A DNA stretch of 64,000 nt from NCBI GenBank assembly GCA_937908115.1, contig CALEQZ010000053.1:1-64000 (forward strand). Reading direction: 5' to 3'. The position numbers were made by a program, and so were the translations under genes. Source of the stretch: an uncultured Alcaligenaceae bacterium. Its GTDB lineage: Bacteria; Pseudomonadota; Gammaproteobacteria; Burkholderiales; Burkholderiaceae_B. Below, one piece after another: positions 32,627-41,503 of the stretch (its first letter is position 1; each line of letters opens with the position of its first letter). The notes below the pieces were generated by a model. The model was not told the origin of the DNA, did no database searches, and saw nothing but the letters and a program-made list of their open reading frames with translations.

Positions 32627-33403
32627 ATGCAGGCTCAGGACAAGGAAGCGTTGCGCGCACGGGTAGACAGGGAAATCGAACAACGGGCCCGCGGCGGCCA
32701 ATGGGATACGCGCCAGCGCTTTGTGCTGGCCTGCCGCATGCTTGCCGCACACGGCCACTGGAATGGCGGATTGGCCGGCCAGATCACCGCCCGCGGCGAC
32801 GAGCCGGGCACATTCTGGACGCTGCGCTTTGGCATCGGCGCGGACGAAGCGCGGCTAAGCGACCTCATCCTGATCGACGAGGATCTCAATCCCTTGGACG
32901 GCCAATCGCTGCCCAACCCTGCCAATCGCTTCCACGTCTGGGTCTACCGCCACCGCCCCGACGTGCAGTGCATCGTGCATACGCATCCTCCTGCCGTTTC
33001 GGCCCTGTCCATGGTGGGCGAACCGCTCGTGGTGGCGCACATGGATGCCACGCCCTTTCACGATGACTGCGCCTATCTGCCGCAGTGGCCGGGGCTGCCC
33101 ATCGGTGACGAGGAAGGCGAGATCATCGCCGGCGCGCTGGGCGACAAGCGCAGCATCCTGCTGGCCAATCATGGCCTGCTGACCACGGGTCGGTCGATCG
33201 ACGAGGCGGCCGTGCTGGCCATCTGGCTGGAGCAGGCCGCCCAGTTGCAACTGCGCGCCCGCGCCATCGGCCCGGTGCAGCCGGTGCCGCCCGAGCGCGC
33301 CAAGGAAGCCCATGACTTCTTGGTCAAGCCGCGCATCCTCGAGCTGACCTTCGCCTACTTTGCGCGGCGCATGCTGCGCGAGGATCCAGGCTGCCTCGAC
33401 TAA
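32627..33403 (+). CDS. Class II aldolase/adducin-family protein
   Basis: A 258-residue protein of the class II aldolase family, metal enzymes that cleave or epimerise sugar phosphates or related hydroxy acids. The zinc site is visible as IVHTHPPAVSAL (two His) and LANHGLLTTGRSIDEA (third His). The HNGGLAGQITAR-like stretch (HWNGGLAGQITARGDEPGTF) is the usual family start. AGGAGG precedes ATG 32627 by five bases. It is followed by an orphan TRAP receptor gene and faces an XRE-cupin regulator, so it probably acts on an imported carboxylate. Confidence 0.87.
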   Translation: MQAQDKEALRARVDREIEQRARGGQWDTRQRFVLACRMLAAHGHWNGGLAGQITARGDEPGTFWTLRFGIGADEARLSDLILIDEDLNPLDGQSLPNPANRFHVWVYRHRPDVQCIVHTHPPAVSALSMVGEPLVVAHMDATPFHDDCAYLPQWPGLPIGDEEGEIIAGALGDKRSILLANHGLLTTGRSIDEAAVLAIWLEQAAQLQLRARAIGPVQPVPPERAKEAHDFLVKPRILELTFAYFARRMLREDPGCLD

Positions 33404-33485
33404 CGACGCAGGCGCTTTGTAAGTAGGCGCCCTCGGCCGGCGGGGGACCGGCCACGATGCCCATGACCATCAAAGGAGCAGCAAA

Positions 33486-34580
33486 ATGATGCAAAGACGA
33501 CGTTTCCTCGGGGCCGCCGCGGGTGCGGGCGCAGCGGCCATCGCCGCGCCCGCCGTGGCGCAAGAGGAGCCGCGCGTGAACTGGCGCATGCCGAGCAGCT
33601 TTCCGCGGTCGCTGGACACCGTATGGGGGTCGGCCGAGCTCATCACCGAGCGGGTCAGCGCCCTGACCGACGGGCGCTTTTCGATCCGCGCCTTTCCGGC
33701 CGGGGAAATCGTCCCGCCCCTGCAGGTGCTGGATGCGGTGCGCAACGGCGCGACTGAATGCGGCCATACCGCCGGCTTCTACTACGTCGGCCAGGAGCCG
33801 GCCCTGGTGTTCGACACAGGCGTGCCATTCGGACTGACACCGCGCCAGCAGGCCGCGTGGCTGCGCTATGGCGGCGGCGGCCCCCTGATGGCCGAGCTCT
33901 ACGCGCGCTTTGATGCCATTGCCATCCCTTGCGGCAACACTGGCGCGCAGATGGGCGGCTGGTTCCGCAAGCCGATCCGGACGGTCGACGACCTCAAAGG
34001 CTTGCGCATCCGCACGCCTGGGCTGCTGAGCATGGTCTACCAAAAGCTGGGCGCCATCCCGCAGCAGATCGCCGGCAGTGATATCTATCCGTCGCTGGAA
34101 AAAGGCGCGCTCGACGCGGTGGAATTCGTCGGCCCCTATGACGACGAGAAGCTCGGCTTTGCCAAAGTCGCCCAGTATTACTACGGGCCGGGCGTCATGG
34201 AGCTGGGCGCCAACCTGAGCCTGACCGTTGGCCGCAAGGCATGGGACAGCCTGCCGCCTAGGTACCAAGCGGCGTTGCAGGCTGCCTGCAGCGAAGCGGC
34301 CATCGACCTGCTGGCCAAGTACGACGCCAACAACATCGGCGCCTTGCGCCGGCTGGTCGCCCAAGGCGTCAAGCTGCAAAGCTGGCCGGTGGAAGTCATG
34401 AACGCCATGCAGAAGGCCACGGGCGAGGTCCTGCGCGAGCAGGCCGCCGCCCATCCGAGCTTTGCCAAAGTGCTGGAGAACTGGCTGGCCTTCCGCGATG
34501 GCCAGATCCTGTGGAGCAGCGTCAACGACGGCGCCGCCGAACGGTTCCTGGCAAGCACGCGGCAAAGTGGCCTGAAATGA
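33486..34580 (+). CDS. Orphan TRAP substrate-binding protein (DctP family) with Tat signal
   Basis: A 364-residue periplasmic receptor. MMQRRRFLGAAAGAGAAAIA is a twin-arginine signal followed by a hydrophobic Ala-rich stretch cleaved near AVAQEE. The mature part has the mannitol/chloroaromatic type (TakP-like) features: NTGAQMGGWFRKPI, LKGLRIRTPGLLS and AVEFVGPYDDEKLGF. GGAGC lies upstream of the ATG. Neither DctQ nor DctM is nearby, so it must use membrane subunits encoded elsewhere, or the transporter has been lost. It forms a pair with the upstream aldolase. Confidence 0.88.
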   Translation: MMQRRRFLGAAAGAGAAAIAAPAVAQEEPRVNWRMPSSFPRSLDTVWGSAELITERVSALTDGRFSIRAFPAGEIVPPLQVLDAVRNGATECGHTAGFYYVGQEPALVFDTGVPFGLTPRQQAAWLRYGGGGPLMAELYARFDAIAIPCGNTGAQMGGWFRKPIRTVDDLKGLRIRTPGLLSMVYQKLGAIPQQIAGSDIYPSLEKGALDAVEFVGPYDDEKLGFAKVAQYYYGPGVMELGANLSLTVGRKAWDSLPPRYQAALQAACSEAAIDLLAKYDANNIGALRRLVAQGVKLQSWPVEVMNAMQKATGEVLREQAAAHPSFAKVLENWLAFRDGQILWSSVNDGAAERFLASTRQSGLK

Positions 34581-34587
34581 TGGACAG

Positions 34588-34615
34588 GTCGCGCCGCCCG
34601 GCCAGGCGGCGCGAC
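34588..34615 (+). terminator. Perfect GC hairpin after the TRAP receptor gene
   Basis: GTCGCGCCGCC (34588-34598) and GGCGGCGCGAC (34605-34615) form an 11-bp perfect stem with a six-base loop, starting 8 bp after the stop of the TRAP receptor gene. No T run follows, so it may act as a stabilising or attenuating hairpin rather than a classical terminator. Confidence 0.5.
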
Positions 34616-34704
34616 CGCGGGGATGCCGGCAGGCGTGTCCATCGGCAAGCAGTCTAGAATCGACCCTGCGCCGCAATTGGCCGATTCTTTGCCTTTCCTC
34701 CCGC

Positions 34705-35538
34705 ATGGCTAGCCTGGACGATTCTTCCCTTGGCCGTACCGTCACGTATCCGACGCAGTACGACCCTTCGCTTCTGTTTCCGATCGGGCGCGCGGCCGCC
34801 CGCGCCGAGCTGGGACTGGACCCCGCATCCCCGCCCTTCCAGGGCGAAGACATCTGGAATGCCTACGAGCTGTCCTGGCTGAATGCGCGCGGCAAGCCCC
34901 AGGTGGCGCTCGCCCGCTTCATCATCCCGGCGGCAAGCCCCTGCATCGTCGAGTCCAAGTCGTTCAAGCTATACCTGAATTCCTTCAACCAAACACGCCT
35001 GTCCGGCCCGCAGGAGCTGCGCGAGCGCTTGCTGGCCGACGTCGGCAAGGCGGCCGGCTGTCCCATCGAGGCCGAGCTCATCCTGCCCGGGCAATTCAGC
35101 GCCCAGTGCCTGCGCGAACTAGATAGCGAAAGCCTGGATGGATTGGACGTCGACGTGACCGATTACTTGCCCGCGCCGCAATGGCTGTCGGCAGACGCCG
35201 CGGCAGCACCCGTGCACGAGGTGCTGGCCTCGCGCCTGTTGAAATCGAATTGCCCGGTCACGGGCCAGCCGGACTGGGCCTGCGTGCGCATCGAGTACCG
35301 CGGCGCGCCCATCGACCGCTCCGGGCTGCTGCGCTACATCGTGTCCTTCCGCAACCACAGCGGTTTCCATGAGCAGTGCGTAGAGCGGATGTTCACCGAC
35401 ATCCTGGCGCGCTGCCGTCCGCAAGCCTTGTCCGTCTACGCGCGCTATACGCGCCGCGGCGGGCTGGACATCAACCCCTGGCGCGCCACGCCGGGCATGC
35501 CTGCGCCGGACCGCACGCTACGGACCGCGAGGCAATAG
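34705..35538 (+). CDS. queF: NADPH-dependent 7-cyano-7-deazaguanine reductase
   Basis: Reduces preQ0 to preQ1 in queuosine synthesis, using NADPH in the cytoplasm. The 277-residue length and two-lobe layout are the YqcD-type (type II) form. The QueF motif ESKSFKLYLNSFN and the catalytic Cys in LKSNCPVTGQPDWACV, with E in the FHEQCVERM segment, are all present. ATG at 34705 matches the family start. It is a single gene between an orphan TRAP receptor and a convergent exporter gene. Confidence 0.95.
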   Translation: MASLDDSSLGRTVTYPTQYDPSLLFPIGRAAARAELGLDPASPPFQGEDIWNAYELSWLNARGKPQVALARFIIPAASPCIVESKSFKLYLNSFNQTRLSGPQELRERLLADVGKAAGCPIEAELILPGQFSAQCLRELDSESLDGLDVDVTDYLPAPQWLSADAAAAPVHEVLASRLLKSNCPVTGQPDWACVRIEYRGAPIDRSGLLRYIVSFRNHSGFHEQCVERMFTDILARCRPQALSVYARYTRRGGLDINPWRATPGMPAPDRTLRTARQ

Positions 35539-35571
35539 GCGCGGGTGGCGGCGGCGGCCGCCTGCGCGCCC

Positions 35572-36912
35572 TCACCTTTTGCCCGCGACGGAGCGGCCGA
35601 TCAGCGAGGCCAGCACCGCGGCCAGGACGAAGGCCGCGGCTGCGCCCAGCCACGGCCCATGCCCAAACCCCGCATCGAGCATCAGGCCAAAGATCAGAGG
35701 CCCCATGGCCGCGCCGACGTCCATGCCCGAATACACCAGGCCGTAGACCGAGCCGGTGGCGCCGCGCGGCGCCACGCGGCGGATCAGCATGTCGCGCGAT
35801 GGGCCGGCCAGGCCGGCGCACAAGCCGGCCAGCCCGACCACGGGCACGGCCAGCGCCGCGGGCACCGCGCCCATGGCCAACAGCGCGAGCGTCAGCCCGG
35901 CCGTGACCAAGGATCCCGCCACTACGCGTTCCGTGCGCGGCGTGGACGACACCAAGAAGCCCCCCAGCATCATCCCGAAGGCCGATGCGATCATGTAGCC
36001 CGACAGCGCGGAACTGGCCGCCACGTGCGACAGGCCGTAGCGTTCGCCCAGCAGGGGGATGGTGTAGTTCTGCACCGCCGACAGCCCAAGCGAGGAAAAG
36101 GCGAAGAACATGAACGCCCCCCACAGCGCCGGCCGCCGCAGCAGCATCAGCACGGTATCCAGGATGCCGGACGGCACCGCATCGGCGGCCGGGGCCGGAT
36201 GGGCAGCGCTAGCATCGCCCCGGCCGTCGGCCTGCGCGCCGGCTGCGGCCGCGCGCTGCGCGGCCGCGGCGTCGCCATGCGCGTCACGCTCTGGCTCGAC
36301 CAACAGGCGTCGGCCCAATAGGGTCAGGACCAACGCCACCCCGGCGACCATGGCCGCGCCCAAGGCCGCGACGCGCCAGTTGAACAGCAGGGTCAGCGTG
36401 GTGATGAACACCGGCGTCAGCGCCCAGCCCAGGTTGCCGGTCAGCCCGTGGGTGCTGAAGGCATGCCCCAGCCTGCGCTGGCTGACGCGGTGATTGAAGA
36501 TGGCGAAATCGACCGGGTGGAAGACCGAGTTGCCTGCACCGGCGATGAAGGCAGCCAGCAGCAGCATGGCATAGCCGTTGGCCGCGGCCATGAGCACGCC
36601 GGAGACGACGAAGCTGCCCAGGCCGAACCACAGCACCGGCCGCGCGCCCAGCCGGTCCACGACGAAGCCCGACGAAGCCTGGCCCAGGCCCGAGGTGACG
36701 TAGAACACCGACACCAGCAGGCCCAGCCTGGCGAAGTCCAGGTCGAAGGCCGCGCCCAGCGACACGTATAACGACGGGATGACCAGCTGGAAGAAGTGCG
36801 AGACCGCATGGGCGGTGGCCACCAGCGCGATGGTCAGCCAGTCGCGCCGGCGCACGGCAGGGTGATCGGCTAGGGACGCGGCCGCCGCTGGCGGCAGGGT
36901 ACGGCTGCTCAC
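35572..36912 (-). CDS. MFS transporter, fosmidomycin-resistance-like
   Basis: A 446-residue major facilitator with about twelve membrane segments. The first cytoplasmic loop reads GFVVDRLGARPVLWFG, the MFS signature position, and the start RRDWLTIALVATAHAVSHFF resembles the fosmidomycin-resistance (Fsr) branch. An Ala/Gly-rich insert (AAAAQRAAAAGAQADGRGDA) in the central loop is unusually long. The start is GTG at 36912, with GGAGA 8 bases upstream. The substrate is unknown; these proteins export drugs or metabolites. Confidence 0.86.
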   Translation of the reverse strand: MSSRTLPPAAAASLADHPAVRRRDWLTIALVATAHAVSHFFQLVIPSLYVSLGAAFDLDFARLGLLVSVFYVTSGLGQASSGFVVDRLGARPVLWFGLGSFVVSGVLMAAANGYAMLLLAAFIAGAGNSVFHPVDFAIFNHRVSQRRLGHAFSTHGLTGNLGWALTPVFITTLTLLFNWRVAALGAAMVAGVALVLTLLGRRLLVEPERDAHGDAAAAQRAAAAGAQADGRGDASAAHPAPAADAVPSGILDTVLMLLRRPALWGAFMFFAFSSLGLSAVQNYTIPLLGERYGLSHVAASSALSGYMIASAFGMMLGGFLVSSTPRTERVVAGSLVTAGLTLALLAMGAVPAALAVPVVGLAGLCAGLAGPSRDMLIRRVAPRGATGSVYGLVYSGMDVGAAMGPLIFGLMLDAGFGHGPWLGAAAAFVLAAVLASLIGRSVAGKR

Positions 36913-36998
36913 TACTTTCGTCTCCTGGGCGGCAGGCGCGGCCCGGCCACCGGCCGGAAGACTTCAGGCAGGCCGCGGCGCCCGCCCGCGCGCCGCCG

Positions 36999-37574
36999 TC
37001 AATCGTTGGTCTTTTCCCTGATCGCAGGCCAAGCCTTGCGCAGGTAGTACAGCATGGACCACACCGTCAGCACCGCGGCGACGACGATGAGCACATGCCC
37101 CAGCCAGGCCATGTCCAGGCCCAGCAAGGGTTGGTTGTAAAGCAGGCAAGGAATGGCGACCATCTGCGCGGCAGTCTTGAACTTGCCCAGCCGGTGCACG
37201 GCGACGCTGGCGCTCGCGCCGATCTTGGCCATCCATTCGCGCAGCGCGGAAATCGTGATTTCGCGGCCAATGATCACCAGTGCGATGAGCGCGTCGACCC
37301 GACCCAGGTAAAGCAGCACCAGCAGCGCGGCGCTGACCATGAGCTTGTCGGCCACCGGGTCGAGGAAGGCGCCGAAGGACGAGGTCTGCTCCCAGCGGCG
37401 CGCCAGCCAACCGTCGAACCAATCGGTCAGCGCGGCGATGATGAAGGCAGCCGCCGCCAGGATATCGCGCACCGGTAGGCTCAGCCACGACGAGGGCACG
37501 TAAAACAAGCCCACCACCAGGGGAATCATGGCGATGCGCAGCCAGGTCAGAATGATGGGCAAATTCACGGGCAT
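36999..37574 (-). CDS. pgsA: CDP-diacylglycerol-glycerol-3-phosphate 3-phosphatidyltransferase
   Basis: Makes phosphatidylglycerol phosphate in the inner membrane, the committed step to anionic lipids. The 191-residue protein has the CDP-alcohol phosphotransferase motif DGWLARRWEQTSSFGAFLDP followed by VADK, with all the required Asp and Gly residues, and about five membrane segments. It lies 46 bp downstream of uvrC, the classical uvrC-pgsA order. No tRNA gene follows it, unlike in E. coli. Confidence 0.95.
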   Translation of the reverse strand: MPVNLPIILTWLRIAMIPLVVGLFYVPSSWLSLPVRDILAAAAFIIAALTDWFDGWLARRWEQTSSFGAFLDPVADKLMVSAALLVLLYLGRVDALIALVIIGREITISALREWMAKIGASASVAVHRLGKFKTAAQMVAIPCLLYNQPLLGLDMAWLGHVLIVVAAVLTVWSMLYYLRKAWPAIREKTND

Positions 37575-37620
37575 AGTGCACGTATGCTAACCGATCGGGG
37601 CGACCGTCCGCCGTCCCGCG

Positions 37621-39453
37621 CTACCTGAGCGCATGGTAGATGCGCTCGGCCAGTTCGTAGGAAATCCCCTCCACCGAGGCGAGGTCTTCGATGCTGGCGC
37701 GCGCCACGCCGGCAAAGCCGCCGAAACGCGCCAGCAGGCGCTGGCGCCGGCGCGCGCCGATGCCTTCGATTTCCTCGAGCCGGGACACGGTGCGCGCCTT
37801 GGCGCGGCGCGCGCGCATGCCGGTGATCGCAAAGCGGTGGGCTTCGTCGCGAATTTGCGCGATCAGCATCAGCGCGGGCGAATCCGGGCCCAACACGAGC
37901 GGCGCCCGACCGTCGGCGAAAACCAGCGTCTCTAGCCCCACCTTGCGCCCTTCCCCCTTGGCCACGCCCACCAGCGCATGGATGTCCAGCCCGAGCTCGG
38001 CGAAGACCTGGCGGGCGACCTCGACCTGGCCCTTGCCACCGTCGATCAGCACCAGCCCCGGCATGGGCGCCTCGCCATCGGCCACCTTGCCAAAGCGGCG
38101 CGTCAGCACCTGGCGCATGGCCGCGTAATCGTCGCCAGGCGTGATGCCGAGAATGTTGTAGCGCCGGTACAGCGACGGCTGCATGTCGTGATGCTCGTAG
38201 ACCACGCAGGACGCCTGCGTCGCTTCGCCAGCCGTATGGCTGATGTCGAAGCACTCGATGCGCAGCGCATCGAGCGCGGCCTCGTCGGTTTCCAGGTCCA
38301 ACGCCTCGGCCAGCGCCGCGGTGCGGGCCGCGCGTGCGCCTGACTCGCTCAGCGACCGCGCCAGCGCCAGCTCTGCGTTCTTGGCCGCCTGCTCCAGCCA
38401 CGACCGGCGCAGGCCCTGCGGACGGGTGAGCACCCGCGCGCGCACGCCCGTGTGCTCGGCCAGCACGCCGACCAGGTCCGCGTCCGGCAAGGGGTGCGAA
38501 ACCACCAGCACCGGCGGCATGGGGTTTTCCAGATAGTGCTGGGCGATGAAGGCCGCCAGCACGTCGCCCGCGGAATCGCCGTCGGCATGCGAAGGCAGGA
38601 AGGGCTTGTCGCCCAGGTGCCTGCCGCCACGCACCATGGCCAGGTTCACGCACACGCGGCCGCCGGCTGCGGCCACGGCGATGATGTCGGTGTCCTCGCT
38701 GCCTGCGCCTTCCATCGTCTGCTGGTGCAGCACGCGCGACAGCGCCCCCATGCGGTCACGCAGCGCGGCGGCTTCCTCGAAGCGCAGCGCTTCGGCCGCC
38801 TGCAGCATGCGCTGCTCGATCTCGCCCAGGACTTCGTCAGCCTGCCCGCCCAGGAACTTCACCGCCCGGTCGACGTCGCCGGCGTACGCCGCCGCATCGA
38901 TCTCGCCCACGCAGGGGGCCGAACAGCGGCCGATCTGGAACAGCAGGCAGGGCCGCGTCCGGTTGCTGAATACCGTGTCTTCGCAGGTGCGCAGCCGGAA
39001 GACTTTTTGCAGTGTCTGTATGGTGTCGCGCACCGCCCAGGCGCTGGGATACGGGCCGAAATACTTGCCCGGTCGGTTGGTCGAGCCGCGGTAGTAGGCG
39101 ATGCGCGGCCACGGGTGGGCCGTGATCTGCAGGTAGGGGTAGGACTTGTCGTCGCGAAAAAGGATGTTGTAGCGCGGGCGCAGGCTCTTGATGAGGTTGT
39201 TTTCCAGGATCAGCGCCTCGGCCTCCGAGCGCGTGACCGTGACCTCGAGCCGCGCCACGCGCGCGACCATGTGCGCGATGCGCGGGCTCGACGGCGTTTT
39301 CTGGAAATACGACGAGACGCGCTTTTTCAGGTTGCGCGCCTTGCCGACGTACAGCACCTGACCGTCGGCGTCGATGTGCCGGTATACGCCCGGCAGCGAC
39401 GGCAGCTGCGCCAGGAAGGCCTTGATGTCGAAGTCGGATTCGGACGCTGGCAT
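37621..39453 (-). CDS. uvrC: Excinuclease ABC subunit C
   Basis: Makes both incisions in nucleotide excision repair after UvrA and UvrB mark the lesion. The 610-residue protein is normal length. It has the GIY-YIG domain (LPGVYRHIDADGQVLYVGKA, first 100 residues), the Cys-containing segment CLLFQIGRCSAPCVG, the UVR helix-hairpin (QAAEALRFEEAAALRDRM), the RNase H-like domain with LVLIDGGKGQVE, and two helix-hairpin-helix motifs at the end (GIGARRRQRLLARFGG). ATG at 39453 fits the family. It is the third of a leftward acpS-nagZ-uvrC-pgsA run. Confidence 0.97.
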   Translation of the reverse strand: MPASESDFDIKAFLAQLPSLPGVYRHIDADGQVLYVGKARNLKKRVSSYFQKTPSSPRIAHMVARVARLEVTVTRSEAEALILENNLIKSLRPRYNILFRDDKSYPYLQITAHPWPRIAYYRGSTNRPGKYFGPYPSAWAVRDTIQTLQKVFRLRTCEDTVFSNRTRPCLLFQIGRCSAPCVGEIDAAAYAGDVDRAVKFLGGQADEVLGEIEQRMLQAAEALRFEEAAALRDRMGALSRVLHQQTMEGAGSEDTDIIAVAAAGGRVCVNLAMVRGGRHLGDKPFLPSHADGDSAGDVLAAFIAQHYLENPMPPVLVVSHPLPDADLVGVLAEHTGVRARVLTRPQGLRRSWLEQAAKNAELALARSLSESGARAARTAALAEALDLETDEAALDALRIECFDISHTAGEATQASCVVYEHHDMQPSLYRRYNILGITPGDDYAAMRQVLTRRFGKVADGEAPMPGLVLIDGGKGQVEVARQVFAELGLDIHALVGVAKGEGRKVGLETLVFADGRAPLVLGPDSPALMLIAQIRDEAHRFAITGMRARRAKARTVSRLEEIEGIGARRRQRLLARFGGFAGVARASIEDLASVEGISYELAERIYHALR

Positions 39454-39487
39454 GCTGTGCTTGGCGGCCCGGCCACGGGCGGAAAAA

Positions 39488-40549
39488 CTACTTGCTACGG
39501 CGGCCTTGCAGCGCCAGGACGGACGCGCGCGCGCGCCGGTAGCGCCCGTCGGCCTGCAAGGCGTCCCAGTCCGGCGCGTGCGTGTGCGGCATCAGGCGGC
39601 GCAGGCGTGCGACGCTTTCGGGCGCATGTGACATGCGCAGCCCACGCAGCAGCTCGTCGGCCAGGTCCGGCCGGTTGCACACCAGCACCATGTCGCAGCC
39701 GGCTTGCAGCGCCGCGTGCGCGCGCGCCGTGATGTCGCCTGCCACCGTGGCCGCCTGCATCGTGAGGTCGTCGGAAAACACCACCCCATCGTAGCCCAGC
39801 TTGCCGCGCAGGATGTCGCCGATCCAGCGGCGCGAAAACCCGGCCGGGCGGCTGTCGACCTTGGGATAAATGACGTGCGCGGGCATGACCGCCGGTAGCA
39901 CCGCGTCGCCCAGCCAGGCGTAAGGCGCGGCGTCCTCGCGCAGGATGGCCGAGAGGGAACGGTCGTCGCGGGGGATCTCGTGGTGCGAGTCGGCTTCGAC
40001 GTAGCCATGGCCCGGAAAATGCTTGCCGCAGGCGGCCATGCCTGCCAGCGCCATGCCCTGCACCAGTGCCCGGGCAAGCATGGCCACCACGCGGGGGTCG
40101 CGGTGAAAAGCGCGGTCGCCGATGACGCGGCTGACCCCGTAGTCCAGGTCGAGCACCGGCGCGAAGCTGAGATCAACGCCGCAGCCGCGCAATTCCGCCG
40201 CCAGCACGTAGCCTGCGTCGGTGGCCGCGCGCATGGCCTGCATGGGATCGCGCATCCACAGCTGGCCCAATTTGCGCATGGGCGGCAAGACGGTAAAGCC
40301 GTCGGTGCGGAAGCGCTGCACGCGCCCGCCTTCGTGATCGACGGCGATGAGGATGTCCTTGCGCGCCTTGCGGATCTGGCGCGTCAGCGCAACCAGCTGG
40401 GCGCGGTTGTCGAAATTGCGCGCAAACAGGATGACGCCGCCGATGCGCGGGTCGCGCAGCCGGCGCTTTTCTGCGGCGGTCAGGACGGCGCCGGCCACGT
40501 CGACCATGACGGGTCCGGGAGGCAGGAGATGGGCGGCTTGATCAGGCAT
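39488..40549 (-). CDS. nagZ: Beta-N-acetylhexosaminidase
   Basis: A 353-residue glycoside hydrolase family 3 enzyme that removes N-acetylglucosamine from anhydromuropeptides during peptidoglycan recycling in the cytoplasm. It shows DHEGGRVQRFR, the signature GKHFPGHGYVEADSHHEIP, whose His-Gly loop carries the catalytic His, and the nucleophile region VVFSDDLTMQAA. ATG at 40549 (MPDQAAHLLPPGPVMVDVAG) is the family start. It follows acpS by 20 bp; release of AmpC-inducing muropeptides depends on this enzyme in other bacteria. Confidence 0.95.
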   Translation of the reverse strand: MPDQAAHLLPPGPVMVDVAGAVLTAAEKRRLRDPRIGGVILFARNFDNRAQLVALTRQIRKARKDILIAVDHEGGRVQRFRTDGFTVLPPMRKLGQLWMRDPMQAMRAATDAGYVLAAELRGCGVDLSFAPVLDLDYGVSRVIGDRAFHRDPRVVAMLARALVQGMALAGMAACGKHFPGHGYVEADSHHEIPRDDRSLSAILREDAAPYAWLGDAVLPAVMPAHVIYPKVDSRPAGFSRRWIGDILRGKLGYDGVVFSDDLTMQAATVAGDITARAHAALQAGCDMVLVCNRPDLADELLRGLRMSHAPESVARLRRLMPHTHAPDWDALQADGRYRRARASVLALQGRRSK

Positions 40550-40569
40550 GGGAATCGACGGTCGCGGAA

Positions 40570-41004
40570 TCAGGATTTGGTTTCGACGACGACGTAGGCC
40601 GCGACCATATCGCATTCGTCGGAAACGGAAACATGGGCAGCACCAAAGCGCGCCTCGTACCAGGACTTGAGCGGCTCGGCCAGCACCACCACCGGGCGGC
40701 CGCCGGGCGCGTTCAGGGTTTGCATGCGCGTCCAGGTCATGGGCAGGCGCATGCCCAGGCCGACCGCCTTGGAAAACGCCTCCTTCGCGGCAAAGCGCGT
40801 AGCCAGGAACCGCACGCCCCTGCCGGCGTCACGGGCCCGGCGCTCACGAAACTTGCGCAGCTCGTCGGGGCCGAGGATTTTTTGGGCGAACCGCTCGCCG
40901 TGGCGATCGAGCGCACGGGCGATGCGATCGACACGCAGCAAGTCCGTGCCGATGCCGGCGATGGCCGGGGCGCCGCCGGCGCGCGGCGGCTCGGGCGTGG
41001 TCAT
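40570..41004 (-). CDS. acpS: Holo-[acyl-carrier-protein] synthase
   Basis: Transfers the phosphopantetheine group from CoA to apo-ACP, needed for fatty acid synthesis. The 144-residue protein has the family motifs GIGTDLLRVDRI (Mg2+-binding Asp) and TRFAAKEAFSKAVGLG (KEA motif). An N-terminal Pro-rich extension of about 13 residues is slightly unusual. In many betaproteobacteria it follows pdxJ; here pdxJ is 9 kb away. Confidence 0.94.
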   Translation of the reverse strand: MTTPEPPRAGGAPAIAGIGTDLLRVDRIARALDRHGERFAQKILGPDELRKFRERRARDAGRGVRFLATRFAAKEAFSKAVGLGMRLPMTWTRMQTLNAPGGRPVVVLAEPLKSWYEARFGAAHVSVSDECDMVAAYVVVETKS

Positions 41005-41013
41005 GCGCGCACC

Positions 41014-41352
41014 CTATGCCGCCAGCTTGGCCAGCGCGGCATTGCGGTCGTCGGTGACGGTCAGGATGGCCAGGAACCCGCTGATGTCGAAGACTTCGCG
41101 CACGTGCGGCTGCATCCCGCAAACGACCAGCGCGCCGGCGCGTTCCTTGATCCGCTTGGCCAACATCAGCACGACCCGCAACCCGGCGCTGGAGATGTAG
41201 TCCAGGCGAGCCAGGTCCAGGACCAGCCGGCTCTCGCCCTGCTCGAGCTTGGCAAGCAGCTCCGACTCCACCGCTGCGGCGTTGCCGCTGTTGATCTGTC
41301 CGGCCGGGGCCAGGACCAGGACGTCGCCGACTTTTTCACTAGACAGACTCAT
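41014..41352 (-). CDS. STAS-domain anti-sigma factor antagonist
   Basis: A 112-residue single STAS domain of the SpoIIAA/RsbV type. The phosphorylation site is intact: DLARLDYISSAGLRVVLML, with the Ser of the SSAG motif. Such proteins, when dephosphorylated by a PP2C phosphatase, bind an anti-sigma kinase and release a target. ATG at 41352 has GGAG upstream. It lies just upstream of acpS on the same strand (9 bp gap), and a SpoIIE-type phosphatase is encoded 4 kb away; no anti-sigma kinase is visible in the window. Confidence 0.87.
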   Translation of the reverse strand: MSLSSEKVGDVLVLAPAGQINSGNAAAVESELLAKLEQGESRLVLDLARLDYISSAGLRVVLMLAKRIKERAGALVVCGMQPHVREVFDISGFLAILTVTDDRNAALAKLAA

Positions 41353-41503
41353 CGTCCACGCACTCCAGTTCGCTCGGATAGCGGAATCATACGCGAGGCC
41401 GGGGCCGCCTCGCGTACGGCGCACCGCGACGCGCTGGAACCTCGCACGCCGCGCGGTTACTCAAACCATGCAGCGCCTTGCGGCGCACAAAGGAAAACGC
41501 AGC

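Noticed and set aside
36913..36998. tRNA gene after pgsA as in E. coli
   Set aside because: The spacer is only 86 bp to the next gene and shows no cloverleaf or conserved T-loop bases.
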